A stretch of 29,163 bases of DNA from Chloroflexi bacterium RBG_16_51_16 (GCA_001796785.1 MGNL01000122.1:349-29511), one strand, 5' to 3'. Shown: positions 1-7,546, counted from the stretch's first letter. Notes: a model not told the origin generated them from the letters alone. Numbers and translations: made by a program.

Positions 1-1
1 T

Positions 2-1174
2 GTGCTCCTGGCTTTCATGCTGGCCGTGGCGATCAACCAACTGTTGTGGATCAGTTTCGCTCCGATCACAAGCGAGGCCGTGGAATTTTACGGTGTCTCC
101 GACCTCAGTGTCGGCCTGCTGTCGATGATCTTCATGATAGTGTATATCCTGGTTTCCATCCCAGCATCATGGGTCATCGACACTTATGGGATCCGCACCG
201 GGGTGGGAATCGGTGCAGCGCTTACCGGCATCTTTGGTCTCGTGCGCGGTTATACGGCGGCATCCTATACCTGGGTGTTGGTTGCACAGATCGGGATCGC
301 GATCGGGCAGCCCTTCCTGCTGAATGCGATCACTACGGTAGCGGCGCGTTGGTTTCCCATCCGGGAGCGGGCGACTGCGTCAGGATTTGGCTCGTTGGCG
401 ATTTATCTGGGAATCCTGATAGGGTTGGTGTTGACTCCCTACCTAACCGCGCAGGGAGGTATCGAGACGATGTTGATCGGGTACGGGATCGCAGCCGCGG
501 CCGCTGTGCTTGTTTTTTTTGTATTCGTGAGGGAACGACCACCGACACCTCCATGTGCGCCAGAGCAGGAAGTACGATCCCTCGTGCTGGATGGTTTTAA
601 ACAGATCTTCCGAAACCGCAGCTTCCAACTCCTGCTGGTCATATTTTTCATCGGACTGGGGATCTTCAACGCGGTTACCACGTGGATCGAGGATATCCTG
701 CGGCCGCGAGGTTTCACAACCATTCAAGCTGGCATGATCGGCGGATTGATGATCCTGGGTGGGATCATCGGCGCACTGGTCATCCCGTCCTTGTCCGATC
801 ATTATCGGAAGAGGATTCCCTTCATACTATTGGCTGTTGCTGGAGCTGCCGTGGGTTTGGTGGGAATTACTTTCTTTGATTACTATGTCCTGTTGCTCGG
901 TTCAGCGTTTGTCATGGGATTCTTTTTATTAAGCGCAGGGCCGATCGGTTTCCAATACGGTGCTGAGGTGACCCATCCCATCCCGGAAGGCACATCGAAT
1001 GGGCTATTGCTAATGATGGGACAAATTTCAGGAATTCTTTTCATCATAGGCATGGATAGTTTTAAGTCGGCAGACACCGGTTCGATGACCGGATCACTGT
1101 CGGTATTGATAGGCTTGCTGGCAGCCACTTTATTTTTGGCTACAAAACTTGATGAACCGAAACCCATCCAGTGA
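2..1174 (+). CDS. MFS transporter, FLVCR-like, 5'-truncated by the window edge
   Basis: The 390 visible residues form about 12 hydrophobic segments with a short basic loop after segment 6, the usual major facilitator layout. The first transmembrane segment begins at once, and families of this type run to about 400 residues or more, so the true start very probably lies upstream; the GTG at position 2 is only the first in-frame start-like codon. The N-terminal half (NQLLWISFAPI, then FYGVSDLSVGLLSM and a DTYGIRTG loop after segment 2) resembles the FLVCR-like branch, which includes haem and choline exporters in animals. Substrate cannot be read from the sequence. Its 3' end overlaps the next gene by 23 bases, suggesting co-transcription. 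The family call is firm; the subfamily is a recognition from memory. Confidence 0.85.
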   Translation: MLLAFMLAVAINQLLWISFAPITSEAVEFYGVSDLSVGLLSMIFMIVYILVSIPASWVIDTYGIRTGVGIGAALTGIFGLVRGYTAASYTWVLVAQIGIAIGQPFLLNAITTVAARWFPIRERATASGFGSLAIYLGILIGLVLTPYLTAQGGIETMLIGYGIAAAAAVLVFFVFVRERPPTPPCAPEQEVRSLVLDGFKQIFRNRSFQLLLVIFFIGLGIFNAVTTWIEDILRPRGFTTIQAGMIGGLMILGGIIGALVIPSLSDHYRKRIPFILLAVAGAAVGLVGITFFDYYVLLLGSAFVMGFFLLSAGPIGFQYGAEVTHPIPEGTSNGLLLMMGQISGILFIIGMDSFKSADTGSMTGSLSVLIGLLAATLFLATKLDEPKPIQ

Positions 1175-1571
1175 CCGCGCCAAAACATTGATCAGCCTGG
1201 GGATTTGTGGACTGGCGATCATTGGTGCGGCTATCCTCGGTGTAGATGACAATCCACCCGGCCTTGTACTAGCTTACGTTGCGGCTGCTTGTTTTGTATT
1301 TGCCTTCGTCCACTCATGGCGGTCTGCAAGAAAGTTCGGGCTGTTGACTTTGGCATCCCTGGTTGGTTTTTTGATCTTTGCCCTCATCCATAACATATTT
1401 GAAGGCTTTGTCTTCCCAATTGCTACAGGATTGGCGAAGTCTGTTGTTGAGGGAATATCCGTCGCAGCGTTCTTTCTCGCCGTATTGATCAGCCCTGCGG
1501 GGTTCGCCGTGGGATTGATGGGTATGGTTGTCATGTTAATAAGGAAAAAATTTCAAAGGCAAAGAACATAA
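1152..1571 (+). CDS. Small four-TM membrane protein of unknown function
   Basis: This 139-residue protein has four hydrophobic segments (roughly residues 12-28, 35-51, 60-82 and 96-130) and a basic C-terminus (RKKFQRQR). I do not recognise a family. The ATG at 1152 is preferred over the TTG one codon earlier. It lies inside the 3' end of the transporter gene in another reading frame, so the two are probably translationally coupled; no Shine-Dalgarno sequence is visible. It may be an accessory membrane protein of the transporter, but only the overlap supports that. Confidence 0.7.
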   Translation: MNRNPSSDRAKTLISLGICGLAIIGAAILGVDDNPPGLVLAYVAAACFVFAFVHSWRSARKFGLLTLASLVGFLIFALIHNIFEGFVFPIATGLAKSVVEGISVAAFFLAVLISPAGFAVGLMGMVVMLIRKKFQRQRT

Positions 1572-1589
1572 CCGCGAAAAAACCATCGA

Positions 1590-2027
1590 TCACGATTTTA
1601 GCGCCGCATCGATCTCATCGAGATGTTCGTTGCGGTGGAGGGCACGGATCACCCAGCGTTTGTTATAGTTGTAGATCTCTTCGAGGAGCTTCGGGGGATA
1701 AGATTCTAATCTTTTGTCAACATGCTCAGCAGCTTCAAGGCTAATATTCGCGGCAGCGCGAGGTGGGATGGCAGCCCACAAAGGCAGGGAAAGGTCATTG
1801 ACGAATGTATCGATCTCGGGGATGAATAATTTCCCATCTGCTTGCGTCTTGTCCAACACATATTCCACCCGCCGATCCCAAAACACAAAATGGGCAAGCG
1901 CGATGGCAACGGTCCAGTGTGGTCCGACGGGATGGAGCAAATCTGCGTCGGAAAGCCGGGCAACCAGGTCGCGAATCCGCTGGGTTGCCTGCCGGTTGAG
2001 GTTGATATAGGAATTGTCGAGGGGCAT
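1590..2027 (-). CDS. DinB-like / maleylpyruvate isomerase N-terminal family protein
   Basis: This 145-residue, mostly helical protein has the DinB-superfamily pattern of a Trp plus LAHFVFWDRR in the second helix, where the first metal-binding His normally lies. The second region (near the C-terminus, NYNKRWVIRALHRNEH) supplies further His residues. DinB-like proteins are four-helix-bundle metal proteins, often thiol-dependent transferases (mycothiol or bacillithiol) or DNA-damage-induced proteins of unknown activity. The start is well set: AAGGAG sits 7 bases before the ATG. It converges with the preceding plus-strand gene with only 18 bases between stop codons. The substrate is unknown. Confidence 0.7.
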   Translation of the reverse strand: MPLDNSYINLNRQATQRIRDLVARLSDADLLHPVGPHWTVAIALAHFVFWDRRVEYVLDKTQADGKLFIPEIDTFVNDLSLPLWAAIPPRAAANISLEAAEHVDKRLESYPPKLLEEIYNYNKRWVIRALHRNEHLDEIDAALKS

Positions 2028-2073
2028 GGGAAGACTCCTTGGGGTAAAAAGAGGATGATAAGATAAAAGAATG

Positions 2074-2106
2074 ATTAGATAATTAGATTTAAGATGTTGA
2101 TTAGAT
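2074..2106. repeat. Three ATTAGAT direct repeats in an intergenic region
   Basis: ATTAGAT occurs at 2074-2080, 2082-2088 and 2100-2106 in the AT-rich region between the divergent DinB-like and FGE-fold genes. The spacing (8 and 18 bases) is irregular. It could be a regulator site or simple AT-rich drift. Confidence 0.35.
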
Positions 2107-2189
2107 TATTCTTGCTCATCATACTTCAAAGTGTACAACAACGCAGGCCTGAACAAATATTATCGCTCCCAGTATAGGTATCCGAGCAT

Positions 2190-3146
2190 ATGAGTAAAGA
2201 AAAAACAAAGTTTCCAATCATTCAATGGATCATAGTAATCAGCGTGGTAACTGGGTGCACGCCTTCCATCGGGACAGCTGAAACCTTACCAACGAAATCG
2301 GCTGTGACTGCGCGACCGCTTATTACTCATGCTGCTGTTGTACAAACTCCAACCCTAGGAGCGACGGCAGTCCGATCGACGACGACCCGCGAGAAGGACG
2401 GCATGAATATGATCCTAATCGAGGCGGGCGAGTTCAGTATAGGAAGCGAAATGGGTGAACCAGATGAACGCCCAGTTCACAAGGTTTCCCTGGATGCCTA
2501 TTGGATCGACGAGACGGAGGTAACCAACGCCATGTATGCCGCCTGCGTAAAAGCCGGTGCCTGCCGCCTGCCAATGGAAATGGGTTCTTATACCCGAGAT
2601 CATTACTATGACAGCCGGCAATTCAGCAATTATCCGGTCATACACCTAGACTGGACGATGGCTGAAACCTACTGCAAATGGGCTGAAGCGCGTCTGCCAA
2701 GCGAGGCCGAATGGGAGATGGCGGCGGGAGGAAGCCGGGGTTCGATCTATCCCTGGGGAAACGAATGGGATGTGGTCTCCATCAAACGCCTAAATTTTGC
2801 TGACCGCAACAATCCAGAAGCGGCACTTGAAATGAGCGCGGATGACGGCTTTGCGGATACTTCTCCGGTTGGCAGCTTCCCGGGGGGTCAGAGCGTCTTT
2901 GGGCTGTATGACATGGCCGGCAATGTCTGGGAATGGATCGCGGACTGGTATGACCCCGCCTACTATGCGACCTCTCCAGCTAATAATCCTACGGGTCCGA
3001 ATGAGCCGCCACTGGATTTTCCCGAAAAGCGTGTGTTGCGGGGCGGGTCCTGGGTGGCCAGCCAGAATGTTTTCCGAGTTGCAAATCGAAACGGGCTTGA
3101 GCCATCCAAATCCAGCAGCAGTATCGGTTTCCGCTGTGCGCGCTGA
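2190..3146 (+). CDS. FGE/SUMF1-fold lipoprotein, probably not an active formylglycine-generating enzyme
   Basis: The 318-residue protein begins with a basic segment and a hydrophobic stretch ending in a lipobox-like VVTGC, with the acylated Cys at about residue 23. A Thr/Pro/Ala-rich linker (about 24-70) leads to the FGE-sulfatase (SUMF1) domain at about 71-317. Hallmarks are the early EAGEFSIGS, DETEVTNAMY, RLPSEAEWE, AGNVWEWIADWY and the terminal RVLRGGSW with IGFRCAR. Genuine formylglycine-generating enzymes have active-site cysteines just after RGGS; here that stretch reads RGGSWVASQNVFRVANR and has none. The protein is therefore more likely a surface binding or structural module, or a different oxidase-fold enzyme. 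No Shine-Dalgarno sequence precedes the ATG; a TATAGG -10-like element ends 11 bases upstream. Confidence 0.88.
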   Translation: MSKEKTKFPIIQWIIVISVVTGCTPSIGTAETLPTKSAVTARPLITHAAVVQTPTLGATAVRSTTTREKDGMNMILIEAGEFSIGSEMGEPDERPVHKVSLDAYWIDETEVTNAMYAACVKAGACRLPMEMGSYTRDHYYDSRQFSNYPVIHLDWTMAETYCKWAEARLPSEAEWEMAAGGSRGSIYPWGNEWDVVSIKRLNFADRNNPEAALEMSADDGFADTSPVGSFPGGQSVFGLYDMAGNVWEWIADWYDPAYYATSPANNPTGPNEPPLDFPEKRVLRGGSWVASQNVFRVANRNGLEPSKSSSSIGFRCAR

Positions 3147-3205
3147 GATTGGATGACTGTCTCGATGCCCGAACGGTAACCCTGCGAATCGGGGATATTG
3201 ATCTC

Positions 3206-3214
3206 TGCTATAAT
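3206..3214 (+). promoter_or_regulatory. Extended -10 promoter (TGCTATAAT) for the SDR/epimerase gene
   Basis: TG at 3206-3207, one base, then a perfect TATAAT at 3209-3214 make a consensus extended -10 element. No good -35 is present, as expected for extended -10 promoters. The ATG of the downstream gene lies 9 bases after the hexamer, so transcription would start almost at the start codon, giving a leaderless or nearly leaderless mRNA. Confidence 0.65.
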
Positions 3215-3223
3215 TTTTTGTTC

Positions 3224-4213
3224 ATGATCCTAGTCACGGGTGCAACGGGTTTCATCGGCCGCGCCCTGGTGCGCCAATTATCGAACACGGGCTATCCACT
3301 GCGAGCCTTGATCCGCCCTTCGCCGCGTTCCCCACGGCTTCCAAAGGGAGTACCGGTGGAAGTGGCGGTGGTAAGCCTGGCGGATGTGCGCGGCCTGCGG
3401 GCTGCAATGCGGGACGTGGATACCATCTTCCACCTGGCGAGCGCCGAATCACAAGGCAGCCAGGGCAGCCTGCTGCAGACTGACATTCAAGGCACGCGCA
3501 ATCTTGTGGAGGCTGCCGCGGATGCGCGCGTGCATCGTTTTTTCTATATTAGTCATATTGGTGCGGAACGCGCATCCGGCTACCCGGCATTCAGAGCCAA
3601 GGGCTTGGCCGAAGAGGCAATCCACAGCAATAAAGTTCCCTATACGATCATACGGACCTCCCTCGTTTATGGTCCCGAAGATAATTTCACCACCAGTCTT
3701 GCGCAACTGCTGCGTGTGGCTCCCGGATTATTTCCAATCCCATCTGGAGGGCGGACCGTGGTCCAGCCCTTATGGGTCGAGGACCTGGTCACGTGCCTGA
3801 TCTGGGCAATGGACAATCCGGGAACGATCAATCAGATTTATGAGGTGGGAGGCAACGAGTATTTCACCTTCCAGCAGATCACCGAGGTCGTGATGCAAGT
3901 GTCGCGCACACCGCGAATATTGTTCACACTGTCCCCCAATACCCTGAGGGTGCTCACGGTTTTCCTGGGGAGCTTCATCCCGAACCTGCCCGTGTCTTCC
4001 TTCTGGTTGGATTATTTCGCGGTGAACCGCACCTGCCCGGTGGACTCGATGCCGCGCATTTTTGGGTTGATGCCGGCCAGATTCACCTACCGCCTGGATT
4101 ACCTTATTCGGAAACCCTGGTATGAGCAATTTTGGACCTTTTTATCACAGGCGTTTAGAAACCTGGTTGCCAAGCTGCTCGAATCGCTCAAAGCGATCAG
4201 GTTAATGCGGTGA
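3224..4213 (+). CDS. Atypical short-chain dehydrogenase / NAD-dependent epimerase family protein
   Basis: The 329-residue product starts with the Rossmann nucleotide-binding motif TGATGFIG at residues 5-12. It also has the acidic turn NVDTIFHLASAE-like region (DVDTIFHLASAE) and the SDR region ERASGYPAFRAKGLAEEAI. The Lys of YxxxK is present, but the position four residues before it is Ala rather than Tyr, so it belongs with atypical SDRs (NDUFA9/NmrA-like, SDR_a5 type) rather than catalytic epimerases. Such proteins often bind NAD(P) as chaperones or sensors, or act on quinone or lipid substrates. The ATG at 3224 is chosen because the frame upstream has no Rossmann character and the extended -10 lies inside it. 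The C-terminal 60 residues are hydrophobic and basic and may contact membrane. Confidence 0.85.
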   Translation: MILVTGATGFIGRALVRQLSNTGYPLRALIRPSPRSPRLPKGVPVEVAVVSLADVRGLRAAMRDVDTIFHLASAESQGSQGSLLQTDIQGTRNLVEAAADARVHRFFYISHIGAERASGYPAFRAKGLAEEAIHSNKVPYTIIRTSLVYGPEDNFTTSLAQLLRVAPGLFPIPSGGRTVVQPLWVEDLVTCLIWAMDNPGTINQIYEVGGNEYFTFQQITEVVMQVSRTPRILFTLSPNTLRVLTVFLGSFIPNLPVSSFWLDYFAVNRTCPVDSMPRIFGLMPARFTYRLDYLIRKPWYEQFWTFLSQAFRNLVAKLLESLKAIRLMR

Positions 4214-4263
4214 TGGTCCCGGACCATTGCCCGATGAGATCACAGCCATATTTTTCACTATAA

Positions 4264-5130
4264 ATGACTGATTGGAACATTCGCCTGCTGGAAACAGCCG
4301 AAGAGCTCAAGCAAGTCGAAGAACTGCAGAGCTTGATCTGGACCGCGTCGGAAATCGAGATCATACCGGTCCACCTGCTTGTGACGGCCGTGCACAACGG
4401 CGGCCTCGTTTTCGGAGCGTTTTCCGGGGAGAAAATGATCGGGTTTGTATTCGGATTTCCCGGGCTCGAATCCACTCCGGACGGTCCGCGGCCCAAGCAC
4501 TGTTCGCACATGATGGGTGTCCATCCCGATCACATCAATAGCGGATTGGGTTACGCCCTCAAGCGCGCCCAATGGCAGATGGTGCGCCATCAGGGGTTGG
4601 ACCACATAACATGGACCTTCGATCCGCTGCTCAGCCGGAACGCCTACCTCAATATCGCTAAATTGGGAGCGGTGTGCTCAACCTACCGCCGATCGGAATA
4701 CGGTGAACTACGGGATGGGATGAACGCAGGGCTGCCGACAGACCGATTCCAAGTGGATTGGTGGGTGAACACGCCTCGGGTGGATACCCGGTTGAGCAAG
4801 CGTTCCCGACCGACGCTTAAATTAAATCATATTGCGCGTTCGGGCTTGCAGCTTTTTTATCCCGTTGAGCTTAATGCGAACAGCCTGCCGCAGCCACCAG
4901 AGCACTGCCCGCCCTTCGAAGCCCGGCTGCTGCTGGCGGAGATCCCACCGGATTTTCAAGCGCTTAAGAGGCAAGACTTTGCCATCGCAAGGGATTGGCG
5001 TTTCTTTGGGAGGGTATTGTTTGAGAGCGCCTTTGCAAAGGGTTATATTGTTACCGATTTTGTGTTTGACCAAAACCGAAGCCTGTATGTGTTGACGCAT
5101 GGTGACAGCACGCTTGATCAATTTGAATAA
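4264..5130 (+). CDS. GNAT-superfamily N-acetyltransferase, COG3375 type
   Basis: This 288-residue protein matches the COG3375 pattern of predicted acetyltransferases: NGGLVFGAFSGEKMIGF, then GFVFGFPGLES. Next come HSHMMGV-like CSHMMGVHPDH followed by LGYALKRAQW (the acetyl-CoA pyrophosphate loop region), the signature TWTFDPLLSRNAYLN, and AGLPTDRFQVDWWV. The acceptor of the acetyl group is not known for this family; in other bacteria it is sometimes found beside cofactor or ring-degradation genes, which I do not see here. The ATG at 4264 has no Shine-Dalgarno sequence; it follows the epimerase stop by 50 bases. The gene ends at a strong intrinsic terminator. Confidence 0.88.
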   Translation: MTDWNIRLLETAEELKQVEELQSLIWTASEIEIIPVHLLVTAVHNGGLVFGAFSGEKMIGFVFGFPGLESTPDGPRPKHCSHMMGVHPDHINSGLGYALKRAQWQMVRHQGLDHITWTFDPLLSRNAYLNIAKLGAVCSTYRRSEYGELRDGMNAGLPTDRFQVDWWVNTPRVDTRLSKRSRPTLKLNHIARSGLQLFYPVELNANSLPQPPEHCPPFEARLLLAEIPPDFQALKRQDFAIARDWRFFGRVLFESAFAKGYIVTDFVFDQNRSLYVLTHGDSTLDQFE

Positions 5131-5173
5131 TAAATAAACTTGTCGAGAATCAGGTTAGGGAAATTAAATAGAG

Positions 5174-5212
5174 GAGCGTATGGCAGATTTTGCCATACGC
5201 TCTTTTTATTTT
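5174..5212 (+). terminator. Intrinsic terminator after the GNAT gene
   Basis: A perfect 12-bp stem, GAGCGTATGGCA (5174-5185) with TGCCATACGCTC (5191-5202), closes a 5-base loop and is followed by TTTTTATTTT. It lies 44 bases after the acetyltransferase stop. It lacks a matching A-tract of the same quality on the other side, so it mainly serves the plus strand, although the convergent gene ends nearby at 5252. Confidence 0.93.
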
Positions 5213-5251
5213 GAGAAACACTGGGCTGGTTGCTTACTCGTGTAAATGTGA

Positions 5252-5983
5252 TCAGTTACGCAGATTGGATTGGTGTTCCGTCTGCCGGGCGCTCAAACCG
5301 ACGGGGTGGTAGGTTGGTTCGGCCTGTCCGCCATTTTGAGCGACAAGCGCGGCAGGTTGAGTGGGTGCATAGGTAGGTTTGGGTGCCGGCCGTGAGAAAC
5401 CCGCGACCGGATTAAGCTCGGGACGAACTTTTGGTGTAATCGAGCGCGGTTGATGATAGGGCTGTTCGGTCGACTCGGCTTGAGAAAACAAGTTTTCACC
5501 TGCAATGGAAAATGTTCCAATAACGAGCACCCGGATCAGCCAGACCATCACAGCGATAAAGACCGGCACGGTTTTGGTAAGGACAACAGGACCGAATAGG
5601 TTGCCGCTACCGGCTGCATTATTGAGGATCGCAACCGAGATTCCCCACCAGGTTAGGATGGCATTGAAACTGGCTGCTAAAAGCCACGCGGCAAACAGGT
5701 ACCAGGCTTCTGCCGGGTCGGAGCGTCCGCGTTCGGGTGTGAACAAGCGGGCTATGCCGGCAAAGTCGATGCCGCAAAAGGCGACTGCGAGGATGGCTGC
5801 CCAGCTAACGCCTGCAAATCTCAGGTCGCCCAGGACATCCGTGAGTGCGAAGAGGGTGGTCGAATAGTTGAAAATTTCGAAAGCCCCCAAGGCGGCGAGC
5901 AGGATACCACCGAAGATCGCGCCACGCTTAAGTGCCGTGCCTCGGAGCAGGGGGATCAGGTTGAGGGAAAGTGACCGTTTCAT
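5252..5983 (-). CDS. Membrane protein with four TM segments and a Pro-rich cytoplasmic or surface tail
   Basis: The 243-residue protein has hydrophobic segments at about residues 21-47, 58-80, 92-116 and 130-158. A hydrophilic tail (about 165-243) follows, rich in Pro, Gln, Ala and Thr (for example RPAPKPTYAPTQP). I do not recognise a named family. The start is clear: AGGAGG sits 7 bases before the ATG. Expression should be strong but controlled, because the upstream region carries a perfect consensus sigma-70 promoter with a palindrome in the spacer. It is transcribed divergently from the phytol-kinase-like gene across 109 bases. Function unknown. Confidence 0.8.
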   Translation of the reverse strand: MKRSLSLNLIPLLRGTALKRGAIFGGILLAALGAFEIFNYSTTLFALTDVLGDLRFAGVSWAAILAVAFCGIDFAGIARLFTPERGRSDPAEAWYLFAAWLLAASFNAILTWWGISVAILNNAAGSGNLFGPVVLTKTVPVFIAVMVWLIRVLVIGTFSIAGENLFSQAESTEQPYHQPRSITPKVRPELNPVAGFSRPAPKPTYAPTQPAALVAQNGGQAEPTYHPVGLSARQTEHQSNLRN

Positions 5984-6044
5984 TGGTATACCTCCTTTAA
6001 AACTTGCTCAGACAATGGTATCTTTAGGTTAAAGTTAGGGCGAC

Positions 6045-6073
6045 ATTATAGAACTATTGTTCTAATTTGTCAA
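6045..6073 (-). promoter_or_regulatory. Perfect consensus sigma-70 promoter (TTGACA-17-TATAAT)
   Basis: Read on the minus strand, TTGACA (6068-6073) is followed by exactly 17 bases and then TATAAT (6045-6050). All twelve hexamer positions match the housekeeping sigma consensus. The expected start of transcription is near 6038, giving a 5' leader of about 55 bases that carries AGGAGG before the membrane-protein gene at 5983. Confidence 0.9.
6049..6064. promoter_or_regulatory. Palindromic operator candidate inside the promoter spacer (LexA-box-like)
   Basis: TAGAAC (6049-6054), TATT, GTTCTA (6059-6064) is a perfect 6-bp inverted repeat with a 4-base centre. It fills most of the promoter spacer and touches the -10 hexamer, the classic position for a repressor site. 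The GAAC-N4-GTTC core is that of Gram-positive-type LexA (SOS) boxes. The outer and central bases do not fit that consensus fully, so another dimeric repressor is possible. Confidence 0.6.
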
Positions 6074-6092
6074 GGTTTTCCTGGAGGGATGA

Positions 6093-6794
6093 ATGTCCAT
6101 TTACCTGGCTGTTATCGTTACTTTTGCGGTTGCCTTGGGATTTCTGCGGGTTATGGACTTTGCCGCGCAGAGGGGTTGGATCGATAGCCGACTGAGCCGC
6201 AAGCTGATCCACATCGGCACAGGGCCTATCTTCGTTTTGTGCTGGCTCATGTTCAGGGATGAGCCGGGGGCGCGTTGGCTAGCGGCGCTCGTGCCTTTCG
6301 CCATCACGATCCAATTTGCACTGGTGGCGCTGGGTGTGATCAAGGATGAGGCGGCAGTGCAGGCGATGTCTCGCTCGGGTGACCCAAAGGAGATCCTGCG
6401 CGGTCCGCTATATTATGGAATTGCTTTCGTCGTGCTGACGTTGGTCTATTGGAAGGACTCGCCGATCGGGATCAGTGCGTTGATGATCATGTGCGGCGGG
6501 GATGGAATCGCGGACCTCGTAGGACGAGGAATTTCCTCACCCAAGTTGCCCTGGAGCAGGGAGAAATCAGCAGCCGGTTCGCTTGCTGTGTTCTTTGGCG
6601 GTTGGATCATGACGATGTTCGTGGTCTGGTTTTACACTGCTGTGGGTGTCTTCCCGGCTCAGCTGGTGAATTATGTCTTCCCGATCACGGTTGTGGCGCT
6701 GGTAGCCATGCTGGTCGAATCGCTGCCGTTCAAGGACATCGATAACCTGACCGTGACGCTGGCTGCGGTCATTGCCGGTCACCTGGTGTTTTGA
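6093..6794 (+). CDS. Phytol/dolichol kinase-like (VTE5/SEC59/DGK1 family) membrane protein
   Basis: The 233-residue polytopic protein carries the family's motifs in order. They are SRKLIHIGTG at residues 35-44, SRSGDPKEILRGPLYY at 93-108, CGGDGIADLVGR at 134-145 and KLPWSREKSAAGS at 151-163. These match phytol and farnesol kinases (VTE5/FOLK), which use CTP to phosphorylate prenyl alcohols in the membrane. The plant pathway salvages phytol for tocopherol and chlorophyll; in a bacterium without visible photosynthesis genes the substrate may instead be another polyprenol or a diacylglycerol-like lipid. GGAGGGATGA precedes the ATG. It shares a divergent regulatory region with the gene at 5252-5983, so the operator there could act on both. 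Confidence 0.85.
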   Translation: MSIYLAVIVTFAVALGFLRVMDFAAQRGWIDSRLSRKLIHIGTGPIFVLCWLMFRDEPGARWLAALVPFAITIQFALVALGVIKDEAAVQAMSRSGDPKEILRGPLYYGIAFVVLTLVYWKDSPIGISALMIMCGGDGIADLVGRGISSPKLPWSREKSAAGSLAVFFGGWIMTMFVVWFYTAVGVFPAQLVNYVFPITVVALVAMLVESLPFKDIDNLTVTLAAVIAGHLVF

Positions 6795-6803
6795 TCCAGT
6801 GCA

Positions 6804-7538
6804 TCAACCGTGGTCTTCTTCCTCCTCAAGTTTCATTACCTTGAAGGCTTCTGCATATTTTAGCGGTTGACCGGACGCTTCCTCCTCCGCCCATTCCCGC
6901 AGGAGCTTATCCACATCCAATGTGCCCATTTGCGAGGCATGTTTCTTTAACGCCTGGATCTTAATGTCCAAGCTGTCGGCGATGTCAACCCAGGTATCCG
7001 GCTTGTCCACTCCATGCACATACAACCGTTTGACGTTGTGAGGTAGATAGCCTTCAGTCAGTAGGTCGGTGAAGATCAAGCGGGTACCGGCGGAGGGGAA
7101 TACCGCCGCACAGGCTGCCTGGGCTGCGGCGCGGTGATCGGGGTGGTTGACATAATCATTGCCGTAGAACCAGCCGTCCGGATTGCCGGTCACCGCGACC
7201 TCAGGCTTGTACTTGCGGATGATGCGGGTTAAATCCTTGCGAAGAGCGAGAGTTGGTTCCAGCTCGCCGTCAGAATAACCCAGGAACACGGTTTCTTTTA
7301 CACCGAGAACTCTATTAGCTTCTCGCTGCTCGAGTTCACGGATCTTTGCCAGCCTCGGTTTGTAGCCAGCGTCATATTTGGGATCGTTAGAACCGGAATC
7401 TCCGCTGGTCATGACAACCGAGACAATTTCGCAGCCTGCTTTCGCCCACCGGGCTAGTGTGCCGGCAACGGTAAACTCCTGGTCATCGGGATGGGCATGA
7501 AAGCTCATGGCGGATTTGGGGATGAGTTCAGTGGTCAT
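6804..7538 (-). CDS. PIG-L (LmbE-like) family deacetylase
   Basis: The 244-residue protein has the zinc-binding signature AHPDDQE at residues 15-21 and the later NHPDHRAAAQAA motif, whose His completes the metal site. PIG-L enzymes are zinc-dependent N-deacetylases acting on GlcNAc conjugates, as in GlcNAc-PI, mycothiol and bacillithiol synthesis. The exact substrate cannot be told here; no thiol-synthesis partner genes are in the window. The length fits the family (about 230-290). A TAGAAT -10-like element ends 8 bases before the ATG and no Shine-Dalgarno sequence lies between them. The gene converges with the phytol-kinase-like gene, leaving 9 bases between stops. Confidence 0.92.
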   Translation of the reverse strand: MTTELIPKSAMSFHAHPDDQEFTVAGTLARWAKAGCEIVSVVMTSGDSGSNDPKYDAGYKPRLAKIRELEQREANRVLGVKETVFLGYSDGELEPTLALRKDLTRIIRKYKPEVAVTGNPDGWFYGNDYVNHPDHRAAAQAACAAVFPSAGTRLIFTDLLTEGYLPHNVKRLYVHGVDKPDTWVDIADSLDIKIQALKKHASQMGTLDVDKLLREWAEEEASGQPLKYAEAFKVMKLEEEEDHG

Positions 7539-7546
7539 AACGTGTT

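Noticed and set aside
3149..3223. N-terminal extension of the SDR/epimerase frame starting at a TTG
   Set aside because: The 25 extra residues are not protein-like, the Rossmann motif begins right after the ATG at 3224, and a perfect extended -10 promoter lies inside the extension.
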